A stretch of DNA of 43,791 nucleotides from Flavobacteriales bacterium (GTDB lineage: Bacteria; Bacteroidota; Bacteroidia; Flavobacteriales; Flavobacteriaceae): NCBI GenBank assembly GCA_024641135.1, contig JAHEDS010000001.1, forward strand, positions 1 through 43,791, in the 5' to 3' direction. Position numbers and translations under genes: made by a program. The notes under the pieces were generated by a model. The model was not told where the DNA came from and searched no databases. It saw nothing but the letters and a program-made list of their open reading frames with translations. This document shows, piece by piece, positions 31,224 to 40,659 of the stretch. Position 1 is the first letter of the stretch, and each line of letters opens with the position of its first letter.

Positions 31224-33968
31224 CTAAATTTTTAAAGTAAAATGACCTTTATAAACTTCCCCATTAGGTAATTCCATAACATACCAATAATCATCTGGGG
31301 TTAATAGAAATCCATTGAAGGTCCCATTCCACCCATTTGAAGTTAAAGGATTAAATGTTTTTATAAGTTTTCCATAACGATCATAAATTTTTATAAATAT
31401 GGTTTCAGATATAAATTGCTTAGGATTTAAACCATACACATTCCAAGTATCATTAACACCATCATTATTTGGAGTAAAATATTTTGGAAAACCAAATATG
31501 TAAAAACTACGTGAAATAGTTTCACAACTATTAATGTCCTTAATAAACACTTCGTGTTGCCCTTCAGGAATATTTAAAAACAAATTACTTTCCTGATAAA
31601 CACCATTAACATCATCCAGAGAAAAAAGATAAACTTCTTCAGAATTAATAATTACCCTAATACTATGACCGTCAATTACTAATTCTTGGATGTCTGGTAT
31701 TACATTTTGCTTTACTGTAACTGTCACGATATCTTCACAATTTAAGATTTCATCATATACTTTAACTTCATAAATACCAGCCTCATTCACCGTGATTTCA
31801 TTCGAAATCTCATTAGTATTCCAGCTATATTTAAAATCGGCCATTTGATTACTATTAATGCCAGAACTTATATTAATTGGGAAATCATCTTGACAAACAC
31901 TTATAATTTGATCATTTAATTGAGGAAAAGATTTAACTATTAATGTTAAAACCCCGTCTCCATAACAAGCATTATCACTTTCTGCACGTACATATAAATT
32001 CCTGTTACTCGAAACATATAAATTAGGTAATGCATTTACACCAACGGCTGCATCACTTTCTTTTTCGAAAAATGTGATTGATACTTGTGACGGTAAACTT
32101 AATAGATTAGCAATTCTAATTCCTTCCGCTTCTAAATCAAATTCGGCTGCATTATCATTATCATAATCGCAGGCCGATAACTCTTGCATACCAATATCAA
32201 CAGGTTGTGTTGTTTTTAACCTAACTGTAGCTAAATTATAACATTCTGTATTTGCCCTATAAACTTTAGCATATAAAAGCTCATCTTGACTTTGATTAAC
32301 ATAAATATATGGTATAGAATTTATATTCAAAATATCATTTGAAGCATCTGCCTGTGAATGGTAATAATAAACCTGAATTGCTTCATTAGTATTTAAACTT
32401 ATAGGCGCATTCGCTTGTTGCAAATTAAAGGTAGCCTTCCCATCATTTGGATTACTATCAAAAGAATCACACTGAACTAAATCATAAATACCATTAAAAA
32501 CCATTGGTGGCTCTGAAATAATAACTTGCTTAATTAAAGGGTCTCTTTGGATGCCATTTAATGACATAGTAAGACTTACAGAAAACACCCCTGAAGAAGC
32601 ATATGTATGCAATGGTTCTTCTTCTGTTGATGTTTGTCCGTCTCCAAAATTCCACAAAACAGAATCATAAGGTTCCTCTGATGTTATATAAAAATGTGTC
32701 TGATCTCCAAAACAAGTGAACTCGTAATCAAAGGTGTACAAAAATATTGATTGCACAAATGGCGGCAGTCCAAGTTTTGAGGCCCTACCTCCTAGATTAA
32801 CCGAATTCTCCGAATACTCACAAGCCGATCCGATAACATTGGGTTTTTTGATTACAGAGATATCTAAACCAACTCCAGATAATCTATAACCAGCTCTATA
32901 TATTTTTCCATTGATAGCTAGTTGAAGTGCTCCCGCTATATTTTGGGAAGTAACAATAGTCTGTTTTGAACCAGAAATATTTGAACTTTCTAAATTGTAC
33001 TGATACATTTCACCATTCATAAAAATATCTGCTTCGTCAAAAACATTATTGGTGACATATAATAATTTTGAGTTTGGCGAAAACTCTATACCGTAAGGAT
33101 AGGCCCCTGACAAAATCTCTGATTCATTCGAAACTTTTCCAGTTGAATTATTAAAATTATAAAGAAATACTTTACCTGATTTTTTCTTTCCGGACTTTGG
33201 GCTTCCAATTGTTGTTGAGCTATGGGCAATAGCGATTTTCTTACCATTTGGAGAGACTTTTAAATAACCTATCGCCGATATATTAGCACCATCATCATTT
33301 ATAACAGGCTTTATTGTTTGTTGAACAGTTGAAATAATAGGAGTAGTATTTACACCATTAAAATCAACTAAAAACGAATAAAATCTATTCATAAAATAGG
33401 TGATGACCCATATAGAACTACCGTCACCATGAGTTACAGCCGTAATTTTTTCTGTAGACTTATATTTACTTTCAAGTGCGTCATTCGTATTATATGTAAC
33501 CAAATGAATATTTTTCATTACATCAATAACATCACCGTAGCCATTATTTAAAGCTAAATCAACTTCAGAAAAATTAACTCCATGTATTTCAGGTATATCC
33601 TTTAAATAATAACTAGGCTGATCGATTGTAACTACATAAAACCTTGATTTACTACCTGGTTTAGGAATAATTAATGCTGACTCGGTACTCGAACTATGCC
33701 CCTTTAACCCACTTCCATTAGGCATCACTTGGTGTCGCCTATCCCAAATAGTTACACCATCGGTATAAAATAATAAATTTCCATTCGGATCAGAAATGGT
33801 AGCACACCCTTCACTTGTAACTAATTTACCATTTAAAAGTGGCACAGGATTGTTAGTGTTAAAACTTAAACCTGCCAATTCTCCAAAATACCAATTAGCT
33901 GATTCCTTTTGCGAAAACAACAATGTTGTATTAATAAAAAGAAATAATATTATAAGATTAACCCTCAA
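31224..33968 (-). CDS. T9SS type B sorting-domain protein with N-terminal propeller-like region and PKD domain
   Basis: C-terminal FPKYFTPNNDGVNDTWNVYGLNP ... IKIYDRYGKLIKTFNP ... DDYWYVMELPNGEVYKGHFTLKI (type B CTD); PKD VLWNFGDGQTSTEEEPLHTYASSGVFSVSLT; signal peptide. Confidence 0.9.
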   Translation of the reverse strand: MRVNLIILFLFINTTLLFSQKESANWYFGELAGLSFNTNNPVPLLNGKLVTSEGCATISDPNGNLLFYTDGVTIWDRRHQVMPNGSGLKGHSSSTESALIIPKPGSKSRFYVVTIDQPSYYLKDIPEIHGVNFSEVDLALNNGYGDVIDVMKNIHLVTYNTNDALESKYKSTEKITAVTHGDGSSIWVITYFMNRFYSFLVDFNGVNTTPIISTVQQTIKPVINDDGANISAIGYLKVSPNGKKIAIAHSSTTIGSPKSGKKKSGKVFLYNFNNSTGKVSNESEILSGAYPYGIEFSPNSKLLYVTNNVFDEADIFMNGEMYQYNLESSNISGSKQTIVTSQNIAGALQLAINGKIYRAGYRLSGVGLDISVIKKPNVIGSACEYSENSVNLGGRASKLGLPPFVQSIFLYTFDYEFTCFGDQTHFYITSEEPYDSVLWNFGDGQTSTEEEPLHTYASSGVFSVSLTMSLNGIQRDPLIKQVIISEPPMVFNGIYDLVQCDSFDSNPNDGKATFNLQQANAPISLNTNEAIQVYYYHSQADASNDILNINSIPYIYVNQSQDELLYAKVYRANTECYNLATVRLKTTQPVDIGMQELSACDYDNDNAAEFDLEAEGIRIANLLSLPSQVSITFFEKESDAAVGVNALPNLYVSSNRNLYVRAESDNACYGDGVLTLIVKSFPQLNDQIISVCQDDFPINISSGINSNQMADFKYSWNTNEISNEITVNEAGIYEVKVYDEILNCEDIVTVTVKQNVIPDIQELVIDGHSIRVIINSEEVYLFSLDDVNGVYQESNLFLNIPEGQHEVFIKDINSCETISRSFYIFGFPKYFTPNNDGVNDTWNVYGLNPKQFISETIFIKIYDRYGKLIKTFNPLTSNGWNGTFNGFLLTPDDYWYVMELPNGEVYKGHFTLKI

Positions 33969-34143
33969 ATTTCCAACAATTAGTTTTGGTAAATATAGCC
34001 ATAAATCATATTAGTGCTCACAATTAATGATTTTTAACACTCAAATTTTAATTCAAAAAATCAATAATGTACATGGAAATCATTTTATTAAAAGTTTCGA
34101 AAATCAAACTTAATTTCATTTCATATGAGTAACTACTTTTATA

Positions 34144-34151
34144 TACCTTTG
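34144..34151 (+). promoter_or_regulatory. Promoter -7 element of rlmB, 4 nt before the ATG
   Basis: TACCTTTG = exact TAnnTTTG. No clear TTG -33 found. Confidence 0.5.
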
Positions 34152-34155
34152 CACT

Positions 34156-34890
34156 ATGCAAGATCAAACACAAATATTTGGAATTCGAGCCATTATTGAA
34201 GCTATAAACGCCAATGAAACTATTGATAAAGTATTTCTTCAAAAAGGACTAAAGGGAGAACTCTTTACCGAATTAGAAAGTCTTTTGAGAAAAAAGTCCA
34301 TTAACTGTTCTTATGTACCAGTTGAAAAACTAAATAGACTTACTAAAAAAAATCATCAAGGAGCAGTTGCACAAATATCGCCCATTGAATTCCATGATTT
34401 GGAACACTTGGTTATGAATGTTATAGAATCTGGAAAAACACCCTTATTTCTATTACTCGACCAATTAAGTGATGTTAGAAATTTTGGTGCCATAATAAGA
34501 ACGGCCGAGTGTACCGGAGTAAACGGCATTATAATTCAAAAAAAAGGTGGGGCGCCGGTTAATGGCGATACCATCAAAACCAGTGCAGGAGCCGTCTTTA
34601 AAGTGCCTATTTGTAAAGTTGATCATATTAAAGATGCTGTATTTTATATGCAGTCTTCTGGAATAAAAGTGATTGCCGCTACCGAAAAAACGGAAAACAC
34701 CCTTTATGATATCTCTTTCAAAGAACCTTGTGCTATTATTATGGGGTCTGAAGACAGAGGAATTAATCCTTCTATTTTAAAAGTTGTTGATGAGAAAGCT
34801 AAATTACCTTTACTAGGTGAGATTGAATCATTAAACGTTTCTGTTGCATGTGGCGCTTTTCTTTATGAAGTAGTAAGACAAAGGCTTTAA
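34156..34890 (+). CDS. rlmB: 23S rRNA (guanosine-2'-O-)-methyltransferase RlmB (SpoU/TrmH family)
   Basis: IFGIRAIIEAI; LDQLSDVRNFGAIIRTAECTGVNGIIIQ; IMGSEDRGI; LNVSVACGAFLYE. Confidence 0.92.
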   Translation: MQDQTQIFGIRAIIEAINANETIDKVFLQKGLKGELFTELESLLRKKSINCSYVPVEKLNRLTKKNHQGAVAQISPIEFHDLEHLVMNVIESGKTPLFLLLDQLSDVRNFGAIIRTAECTGVNGIIIQKKGGAPVNGDTIKTSAGAVFKVPICKVDHIKDAVFYMQSSGIKVIAATEKTENTLYDISFKEPCAIIMGSEDRGINPSILKVVDEKAKLPLLGEIESLNVSVACGAFLYEVVRQRL

Positions 34891-35618
34891 TCCTTTTTTT
34901 CCTTATAGGTATAATTGATCGTAGTATTAGATTGCTCCTCTTCCATTTTATTAATTTCAATAAAATTTCCATGTTCATCAAACTGTTTTAAAAAAGGGTC
35001 GTCTTGGGCATTATAACTATCTTCTTCCCATGGATATTTTTTTGCTTTAGGAATTTTCTTTTTAAAATATAATGCGAATATCAATCCTGTAATTAATCCC
35101 GATAAATGACCTTCCCATGACACTTTTTCTTCTATTGGAAATACATACCAAATCATACTCCCGTATAAAAATATAACCAGTAAGGATAAAGCTACTAATC
35201 TAAAATATTTAGTGAAAATACCCTTAAAAAAAATAAAACTTACCAGCACATAAATCAAACTACTTGCGCCTATATGATAGGATGGCCTGCCAATACTCCA
35301 GGTAAGTAAACCTGATATTAAAATTCCAAAAAAAATAATTTTCCAAGCTATGGGTCTGTAAAAATAAAATAAGGCCATTAACAACACTAATAGTGGTATG
35401 GTATTATGGTATATGTGTTGTATATCACCATGAATAAATGGACTAAATATAATACCTCGTAATCCTTTAAATTCAAGAGGGTAAATACCAAATTTAGAAA
35501 AATTAAAACCAAAACGTACTTCAAACCAAAAGACAATCCATATAAACAATATGAAAAATAGTGGGTAAGCTACTACGCCATTTGAGAATTTAAAATGTTC
35601 ATGGTCTTTCATAATCAT
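34887..35618 (-). CDS. Rhomboid family intramembrane serine protease
   Basis: Multi-TM; SPFIHGDIQHIYHNTIPLLVL; YHIGASSLIYVLVSFIFFKG (G-x-S); WEGHLSGLITGLIFALYF. Confidence 0.9.
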   Translation of the reverse strand: MIMKDHEHFKFSNGVVAYPLFFILFIWIVFWFEVRFGFNFSKFGIYPLEFKGLRGIIFSPFIHGDIQHIYHNTIPLLVLLMALFYFYRPIAWKIIFFGILISGLLTWSIGRPSYHIGASSLIYVLVSFIFFKGIFTKYFRLVALSLLVIFLYGSMIWYVFPIEEKVSWEGHLSGLITGLIFALYFKKKIPKAKKYPWEEDSYNAQDDPFLKQFDEHGNFIEINKMEEEQSNTTINYTYKEKKD

Positions 35619-35734
35619 AAAAATAGCAAATAGTCAACCAATTGTATCAAAAATGCTAAAATGTCAGTTTAATATCCTATTTATTTTGTGAAAGCTGAGT
35701 AAAAAACTTAAATATTTAATTTAATTTTACGATT

Positions 35735-37012
35735 ATGAATGAACCTTTAGCTGAACGATTAAGACCTAAAACACTGGACGACTATTTATGTCAATCTCAC
35801 CTTGTAGGCGAGCATGGTGCTTTAACTCAGCAAATCAAACAAGGTCTCATTCCTTCCATGATTTTTTGGGGGCCTCCAGGTACTGGAAAAACAACACTCG
35901 CCAACATTATTGCTACAGAATCGGGTCGGCCATTTTATACTTTAAGTGCTATAAACTCTGGTGTTAAAGATATTCGTGATGTAATTGACAAAGCCAAACA
36001 AAGTGGTGGTCTATTCACAACAAAAAATCCTATCTTATTTATTGATGAAATACATCGATTTAGTAAATCCCAGCAAGATTCGCTATTACAAGCGGTTGAA
36101 AAAGGCTGGATAACATTAATAGGAGCCACGACGGAGAACCCTAGTTTTGAGGTTATTTCTGCCCTTTTATCACGCTGTCAGGTTTATATATTAAATGCCT
36201 TTGAGAAAAGCGATTTAGAAACTCTTTTAAGGCGTGCGATTGAGAAGGATGCCTTGTTATCTACAAAAAAGATCCAGCTTAAAGAAACGAGTGCCTTATT
36301 AAAATTATCGGGTGGTGATGCCAGAAAATTATTAAACATATTTGAACTTATTATAAATTCAGAAGAAACTGATAAAATAATAGTTACAGATGAGGCTGTG
36401 TTAACAAAAGTCCAAAATAATACAACCAGATATGACAAAACAGGGGAACAGCATTATGATATCATTTCGGCATTTATAAAATCTATTCGTGGAAGTGACC
36501 CAAATGCAGCAGTCTATTGGTTAGCAAGAATGATTGAGGGTGGTGAAGATGTTAAATTTATTGCCAGGCGATTACTTATATTAGCTAGTGAAGATATTGG
36601 TAATGCTAACCCAACGGCTTTAGTCATTGCTAATAACACCTTTCAGGCAGTTGCTACTATAGGGTTTCCAGAATCGAGAATTATACTAAGTCAATGTGCC
36701 ACCTATTTGGCCTGTTCACCTAAAAGCAATGCGGCTTATATGGCTATTAATAAGGCTCAGCAATTAGTGAAGGATACAGGTGATTTATCAGTCCCATTAG
36801 AAATTAGAAATGCTCCAACAAAATTAATGAAAGAGCTAGGGTATGGTGACAACTATAAATACGCGCATCATTATGAACAGAATTTTGCTAATCAAGAATT
36901 TATGCCCGATGAATTAAAAGGTATTAAAATCTATGACCCCGGAAATAATGCCCGAGAAAAAGGGTATCAGGAATTTCTTAAACAACGCTGGAAAGACAAG
37001 TATAATTATTAA
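35735..37012 (+). CDS. rarA: Replication-associated recombination protein A (AAA ATPase)
   Basis: PLAERLRPKTLDDYLCQSHLVG; Walker A GPPGTGKTTLA; FIDEIHRFSKSQQDSLL; ATTENPSFEV. Confidence 0.95.
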   Translation: MNEPLAERLRPKTLDDYLCQSHLVGEHGALTQQIKQGLIPSMIFWGPPGTGKTTLANIIATESGRPFYTLSAINSGVKDIRDVIDKAKQSGGLFTTKNPILFIDEIHRFSKSQQDSLLQAVEKGWITLIGATTENPSFEVISALLSRCQVYILNAFEKSDLETLLRRAIEKDALLSTKKIQLKETSALLKLSGGDARKLLNIFELIINSEETDKIIVTDEAVLTKVQNNTTRYDKTGEQHYDIISAFIKSIRGSDPNAAVYWLARMIEGGEDVKFIARRLLILASEDIGNANPTALVIANNTFQAVATIGFPESRIILSQCATYLACSPKSNAAYMAINKAQQLVKDTGDLSVPLEIRNAPTKLMKELGYGDNYKYAHHYEQNFANQEFMPDELKGIKIYDPGNNAREKGYQEFLKQRWKDKYNY

Positions 37013-37023
37013 TACTTAAAAAG

Positions 37024-37836
37024 TTAAAACTTAATATTTAAAGTTTCCTGTTTAAAGTTATTGTTTTCATAAAACTCTAAAATCCAGTTTCCGTCCTTTT
37101 CATACAACACTCCATTTTTACCGGCTACTAAAAACACATTATTCAAACCTGTTTTTTGAATTTTATAAACCACTTTTGGAGAACTATCTACTAATTGAAA
37201 TCCATTTTCTGTGGCTTGTGCATACAAAATGTTTGATACATTAATTTCGTTGGAAGGTTTATTTGTAGATTCAATAACAGCCAATGCTGGCACAGCAATC
37301 GCTTTTGTCTCGTTGGTCGGAATTTCTACTACACTACTTTCCTCCTTTAAAGATTCCTTTGTTAAATCTTCATTCCCTTGCAGAGATTCTTTGTTTTCTT
37401 TTGGTTCGTATTTATAGGATACCGTTTCAAAAGATATGAACGCATTACGCAGGGCTTCTGTATAGGCCTTACCAAAATCCTTTTCTCTGGTTTCACCAAA
37501 CTCACTTGAATAAACCACTTGGTTATTACAATCTTTTAACTCAACTTTCAGTTTGGTTTTAAAAAGTCCCGAATCATTTATGACATCAGATTTTAATGCC
37601 AAACATCGGTCTCTAAGTAAATCATCCGGATAATTTTCACCTTCCATTAAAGTTGAAAATTTATGTTTTTCAAATAAAAATTTTGTTAACTCATTCAATC
37701 TAAATTGATTTTCTTCCTTTAAAAAATCATATTTTTTAGGAACTATCACATATTTATAATTATTTAAATTAGATTGTGAAAATGCCTCAAAAATAAATAT
37801 GAGGGATATGATAATAGTGAATATTTTATTCTTCAT
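37024..37836 (-). CDS. Hypothetical secreted protein, 270 aa
   Basis: Signal peptide MKNKIFTIIISLIFIFEAFSQ; no family recognised. Confidence 0.7.
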   Translation of the reverse strand: MKNKIFTIIISLIFIFEAFSQSNLNNYKYVIVPKKYDFLKEENQFRLNELTKFLFEKHKFSTLMEGENYPDDLLRDRCLALKSDVINDSGLFKTKLKVELKDCNNQVVYSSEFGETREKDFGKAYTEALRNAFISFETVSYKYEPKENKESLQGNEDLTKESLKEESSVVEIPTNETKAIAVPALAVIESTNKPSNEINVSNILYAQATENGFQLVDSSPKVVYKIQKTGLNNVFLVAGKNGVLYEKDGNWILEFYENNNFKQETLNIKF

Positions 37837-37917
37837 TTTTTTTATAATCTTTATTTAAATTGTTAATAACACTATTGATTTAAGTCTAATTTACCAATAT
37901 TTCTATTAATTGTAATC

Positions 37918-38607
37918 TTATAAATAGTTTTTAAGTTGAATTAAATCATCAATCTGTTTAATATTATGCTCGTTACTTTGATTGTTAATATTAAAGAAAA
38001 TCGTGTTCATTCCAATATGGTGTGCGCCTAAAATGTCAGCCTCATAATTGTCCCCTATCATAATACTTTCGCTAATATGCGTTTCAGCGCATTCAATTGC
38101 ATAATTAAAAATCTTGGGATTAGGTTTTTTTACACCAACTTTTTCTGAGTAAGTAATTGTCTTAAAATAATGGTCAATATTGGAACTTACCAGTTTTTTC
38201 ATTTGAACCTCTTCAAAGCCATTAGTTATAATATGCAATCTATATTTAACACTTAAATACTTTAAAACATCAATTGTATTATTAAAAAGATGATTAAAGC
38301 TTGTAAGATGTAATATATAATCTTCTGAAAGTTTATTAATAGTTTCCCTTTCTATGTGCATATTTATAGCCAGAAACGCATCATTTAATCTTCCAAACCT
38401 GAGAGAAGATTTATCAATTTTTTCCTCGCGATAAAGTTTCCAATAATTAAGATTAATGGGTTCGTACGAGTTCAAAAACTCACTAATATTTACGTTAACT
38501 CCATTTAATTCAAAAATCTTCTCAAAAGTCAAAGCTGAGTTTTTATCAAAATCCCATAATGTATGGTCCAAATCAAAGAACACGTCTTTTATATTTTCAA
38601 TTTTCAT
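37918..38607 (-). CDS. YjjG-type HAD nucleotidase
   Basis: DVFFDLDHTLWDFDKNSALTFEKIF; ITNGFEEVQMKKL; KVGVKKPNPKIF; MIGDNYEADILGAHHIGMNTIFFN. Confidence 0.88.
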   Translation of the reverse strand: MKIENIKDVFFDLDHTLWDFDKNSALTFEKIFELNGVNVNISEFLNSYEPINLNYWKLYREEKIDKSSLRFGRLNDAFLAINMHIERETINKLSEDYILHLTSFNHLFNNTIDVLKYLSVKYRLHIITNGFEEVQMKKLVSSNIDHYFKTITYSEKVGVKKPNPKIFNYAIECAETHISESIMIGDNYEADILGAHHIGMNTIFFNINNQSNEHNIKQIDDLIQLKNYL

Positions 38608-39901
38608 TTGCTGATTCTATTATCATATTAAACAACTCCTTAAAGCCTTTCCACCGGTCTAAATCGCTAAAGGTATAATTATGAAAAACTGGTACAAATT
38701 CACCATCTACCTTTTTCACCTCATCAATAATTTCATTTAAAACTTTCTTTTTATCTAAAAGAGAATTTGTTTTTAACAAAGCATAATCCAATATATGGTA
38801 CGTCCATATTTTTAATGGTGTTTGAATTTCGTAATCCAGATCATAAAATAAAAATGGCGTACAAGTGCCCGCTCTAAAACCAATCTGATTGACATAACCC
38901 ATCGTATAATCTTCCTGAATTTCAAGCTCAATCAGATTCCTGTAAGACTCTGGTAAATTCAGTTTTGAAAAAGAATTTCTTGAAGCAGTTAAATCTGTAT
39001 TTATAATGGATTCCATTCTTTGTTTTTCCTTTTTTAATATCAAAGGATCGTGAATTGCAAAATAAGAAGCTTTTAAACCCACTTTACAATAATCGGCTAC
39101 TTGTTTTATTAGAGAAACAAATTTCTTTTTATTTGGATTGATTCCTTTATCGTAAGTTGAGTAGGCTCCAATTAAAAAAAAGAACAGAAATTTATATTTT
39201 GTTTGCTTTTGCTTGTTTATTATATATTTGAAAGTATCAAAAGGATCATGCTTAAATCCAAAGATAACCATGTACCTATAATAAAGGCGCTTTAATTTAA
39301 ATTCTGCTAAATCTTTAATAGTACCTCCAAAAGTTCTTAAAATTCCTTTTAATTTAAAACTATAGGCCGATGGTACATCAATAATTGGTTTAATACTATA
39401 AACTCTTTGGGGGAATTTAAATTTAGGATACATGCTTTGTAGCTTTTCTCTAAATTTATAAGCCCAAATATCCACTACTGGCTGATTTAAAAACCCATAT
39501 TTATATGCAATACTCTCTGAAGCTGAAAATCTGCCATATTCGTCATTAACATGAGGTAAATATTCCTCATAACGTGAAAGCAAGTAAAAAGAAGCTGCAA
39601 AAATATCAAATGGAATAGTGCTTTTTTCACCATTATAAAAGAAGCATTTTGTATTGTCCCAATCATGAACATTTATCTCTATATCAGACAATCCTTGTTC
39701 AAAAAGTATCTCATGACATTTAATAAAGAACTCATTACCAAGTTGTTGTTTGGTATATGACATTTTTAAACTGTCATGAGCAATAAACTCTTCAATGGTA
39801 GTTGTAAAAGAAACCTCAATACCTAAAATTCGAGTACAAATATGCTTAAAAACATATCTTAATCTTGGTGTTATTTTATGAGTATAAACTAAAAGCATCA
39901 C
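38597..39901 (-). CDS. Polysaccharide deacetylase-like family protein
   Basis: ITPRLRYVFKHICTRILGIEVSFTT; PFDIFAASFYLLSRYEEY; pattern recognised from the Bacteroidetes family. Confidence 0.7.
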   Translation of the reverse strand: MMLLVYTHKITPRLRYVFKHICTRILGIEVSFTTTIEEFIAHDSLKMSYTKQQLGNEFFIKCHEILFEQGLSDIEINVHDWDNTKCFFYNGEKSTIPFDIFAASFYLLSRYEEYLPHVNDEYGRFSASESIAYKYGFLNQPVVDIWAYKFREKLQSMYPKFKFPQRVYSIKPIIDVPSAYSFKLKGILRTFGGTIKDLAEFKLKRLYYRYMVIFGFKHDPFDTFKYIINKQKQTKYKFLFFFLIGAYSTYDKGINPNKKKFVSLIKQVADYCKVGLKASYFAIHDPLILKKEKQRMESIINTDLTASRNSFSKLNLPESYRNLIELEIQEDYTMGYVNQIGFRAGTCTPFLFYDLDYEIQTPLKIWTYHILDYALLKTNSLLDKKKVLNEIIDEVKKVDGEFVPVFHNYTFSDLDRWKGFKELFNMIIESANEN

Positions 39902-40596
39902 AACAGGTTTTCATCTACAAAACTAAAGTATGCCTTTTCAGTCACAATTATATGATCCAGCACTTTTATATCTAAACTTTCTGAAGCCTTTTTAAGTTTA
40001 TTGGTAAGTTGCTTATCTGCTTCACTTGGCTTTAGATTCCCTGAAGGATGGTTATGAACCAAAATTATACTCGTTGCACCAACTTCAAGTGCGTTTTTAA
40101 GAACCAGCCTAACATCAACCAAAGTACCAGTAATGCCTCCTTTACTCAACTGGTTTTTTTGAATAACCTTATTGGAATTATTTAAATAAATTATCCAAAA
40201 CTCTTCATGCATAAGTTCACCAATAACAGGCTGCATTAATTCAAAAACAGATTTACTTGAATTTATTTTCTTCTTTTCAAGAGCATCTTCACTCCTGCGT
40301 CTTCTTCCCAATTCTAAGGCAGCCATAATAGTAATGGCCTTGGCTTCCCCAATTCCTTTAAAATCCATCAATTGTTTTATTGATAACTTTCCTAGCTCGC
40401 TCAAATTATTCTCAACGCTTCCTAGTATCCTTTTTGATAAATCAACCGCACTTTCTTCTCGATTTCCAGAACCAATTAAAATGGCAATTAATTCTGCATC
40501 ACTTAAAGCAGTTTTACCTTTATGAATTAATTTCTCTCTTGGTTGGTCATCTTGTGACCAGTTTTTGATGGAAAACGAGTTCGGTTTTTCTTGCAT
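39898..40596 (-). CDS. radC: RadC family JAMM/MPN protein
   Basis: IKNWSQDDQPREKLIHKGKTALSDAELIAILIGSG; HhH region MDFKGIGEAKAITIMAALELGRR; LVHNHPSGNLKPSEAD. Confidence 0.95.
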   Translation of the reverse strand: MQEKPNSFSIKNWSQDDQPREKLIHKGKTALSDAELIAILIGSGNREESAVDLSKRILGSVENNLSELGKLSIKQLMDFKGIGEAKAITIMAALELGRRRRSEDALEKKKINSSKSVFELMQPVIGELMHEEFWIIYLNNSNKVIQKNQLSKGGITGTLVDVRLVLKNALEVGATSIILVHNHPSGNLKPSEADKQLTNKLKKASESLDIKVLDHIIVTEKAYFSFVDENLL

Positions 40597-40600
40597 TTGC

Positions 40601-40631
40601 TAAAGATAAATATTGTAATTTTATAAATCAA
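40601..40631 (-). promoter_or_regulatory. Promoter of radC operon
   Basis: TTG (40631-40629), 20-nt spacer, TATCTTTA (40608-40601, one mismatch to TAnnTTTG), 4 nt before the ATG at 40596. Confidence 0.5.
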
Positions 40632-40659
40632 CAATCCATTATTTAAAATATTTATCAGC

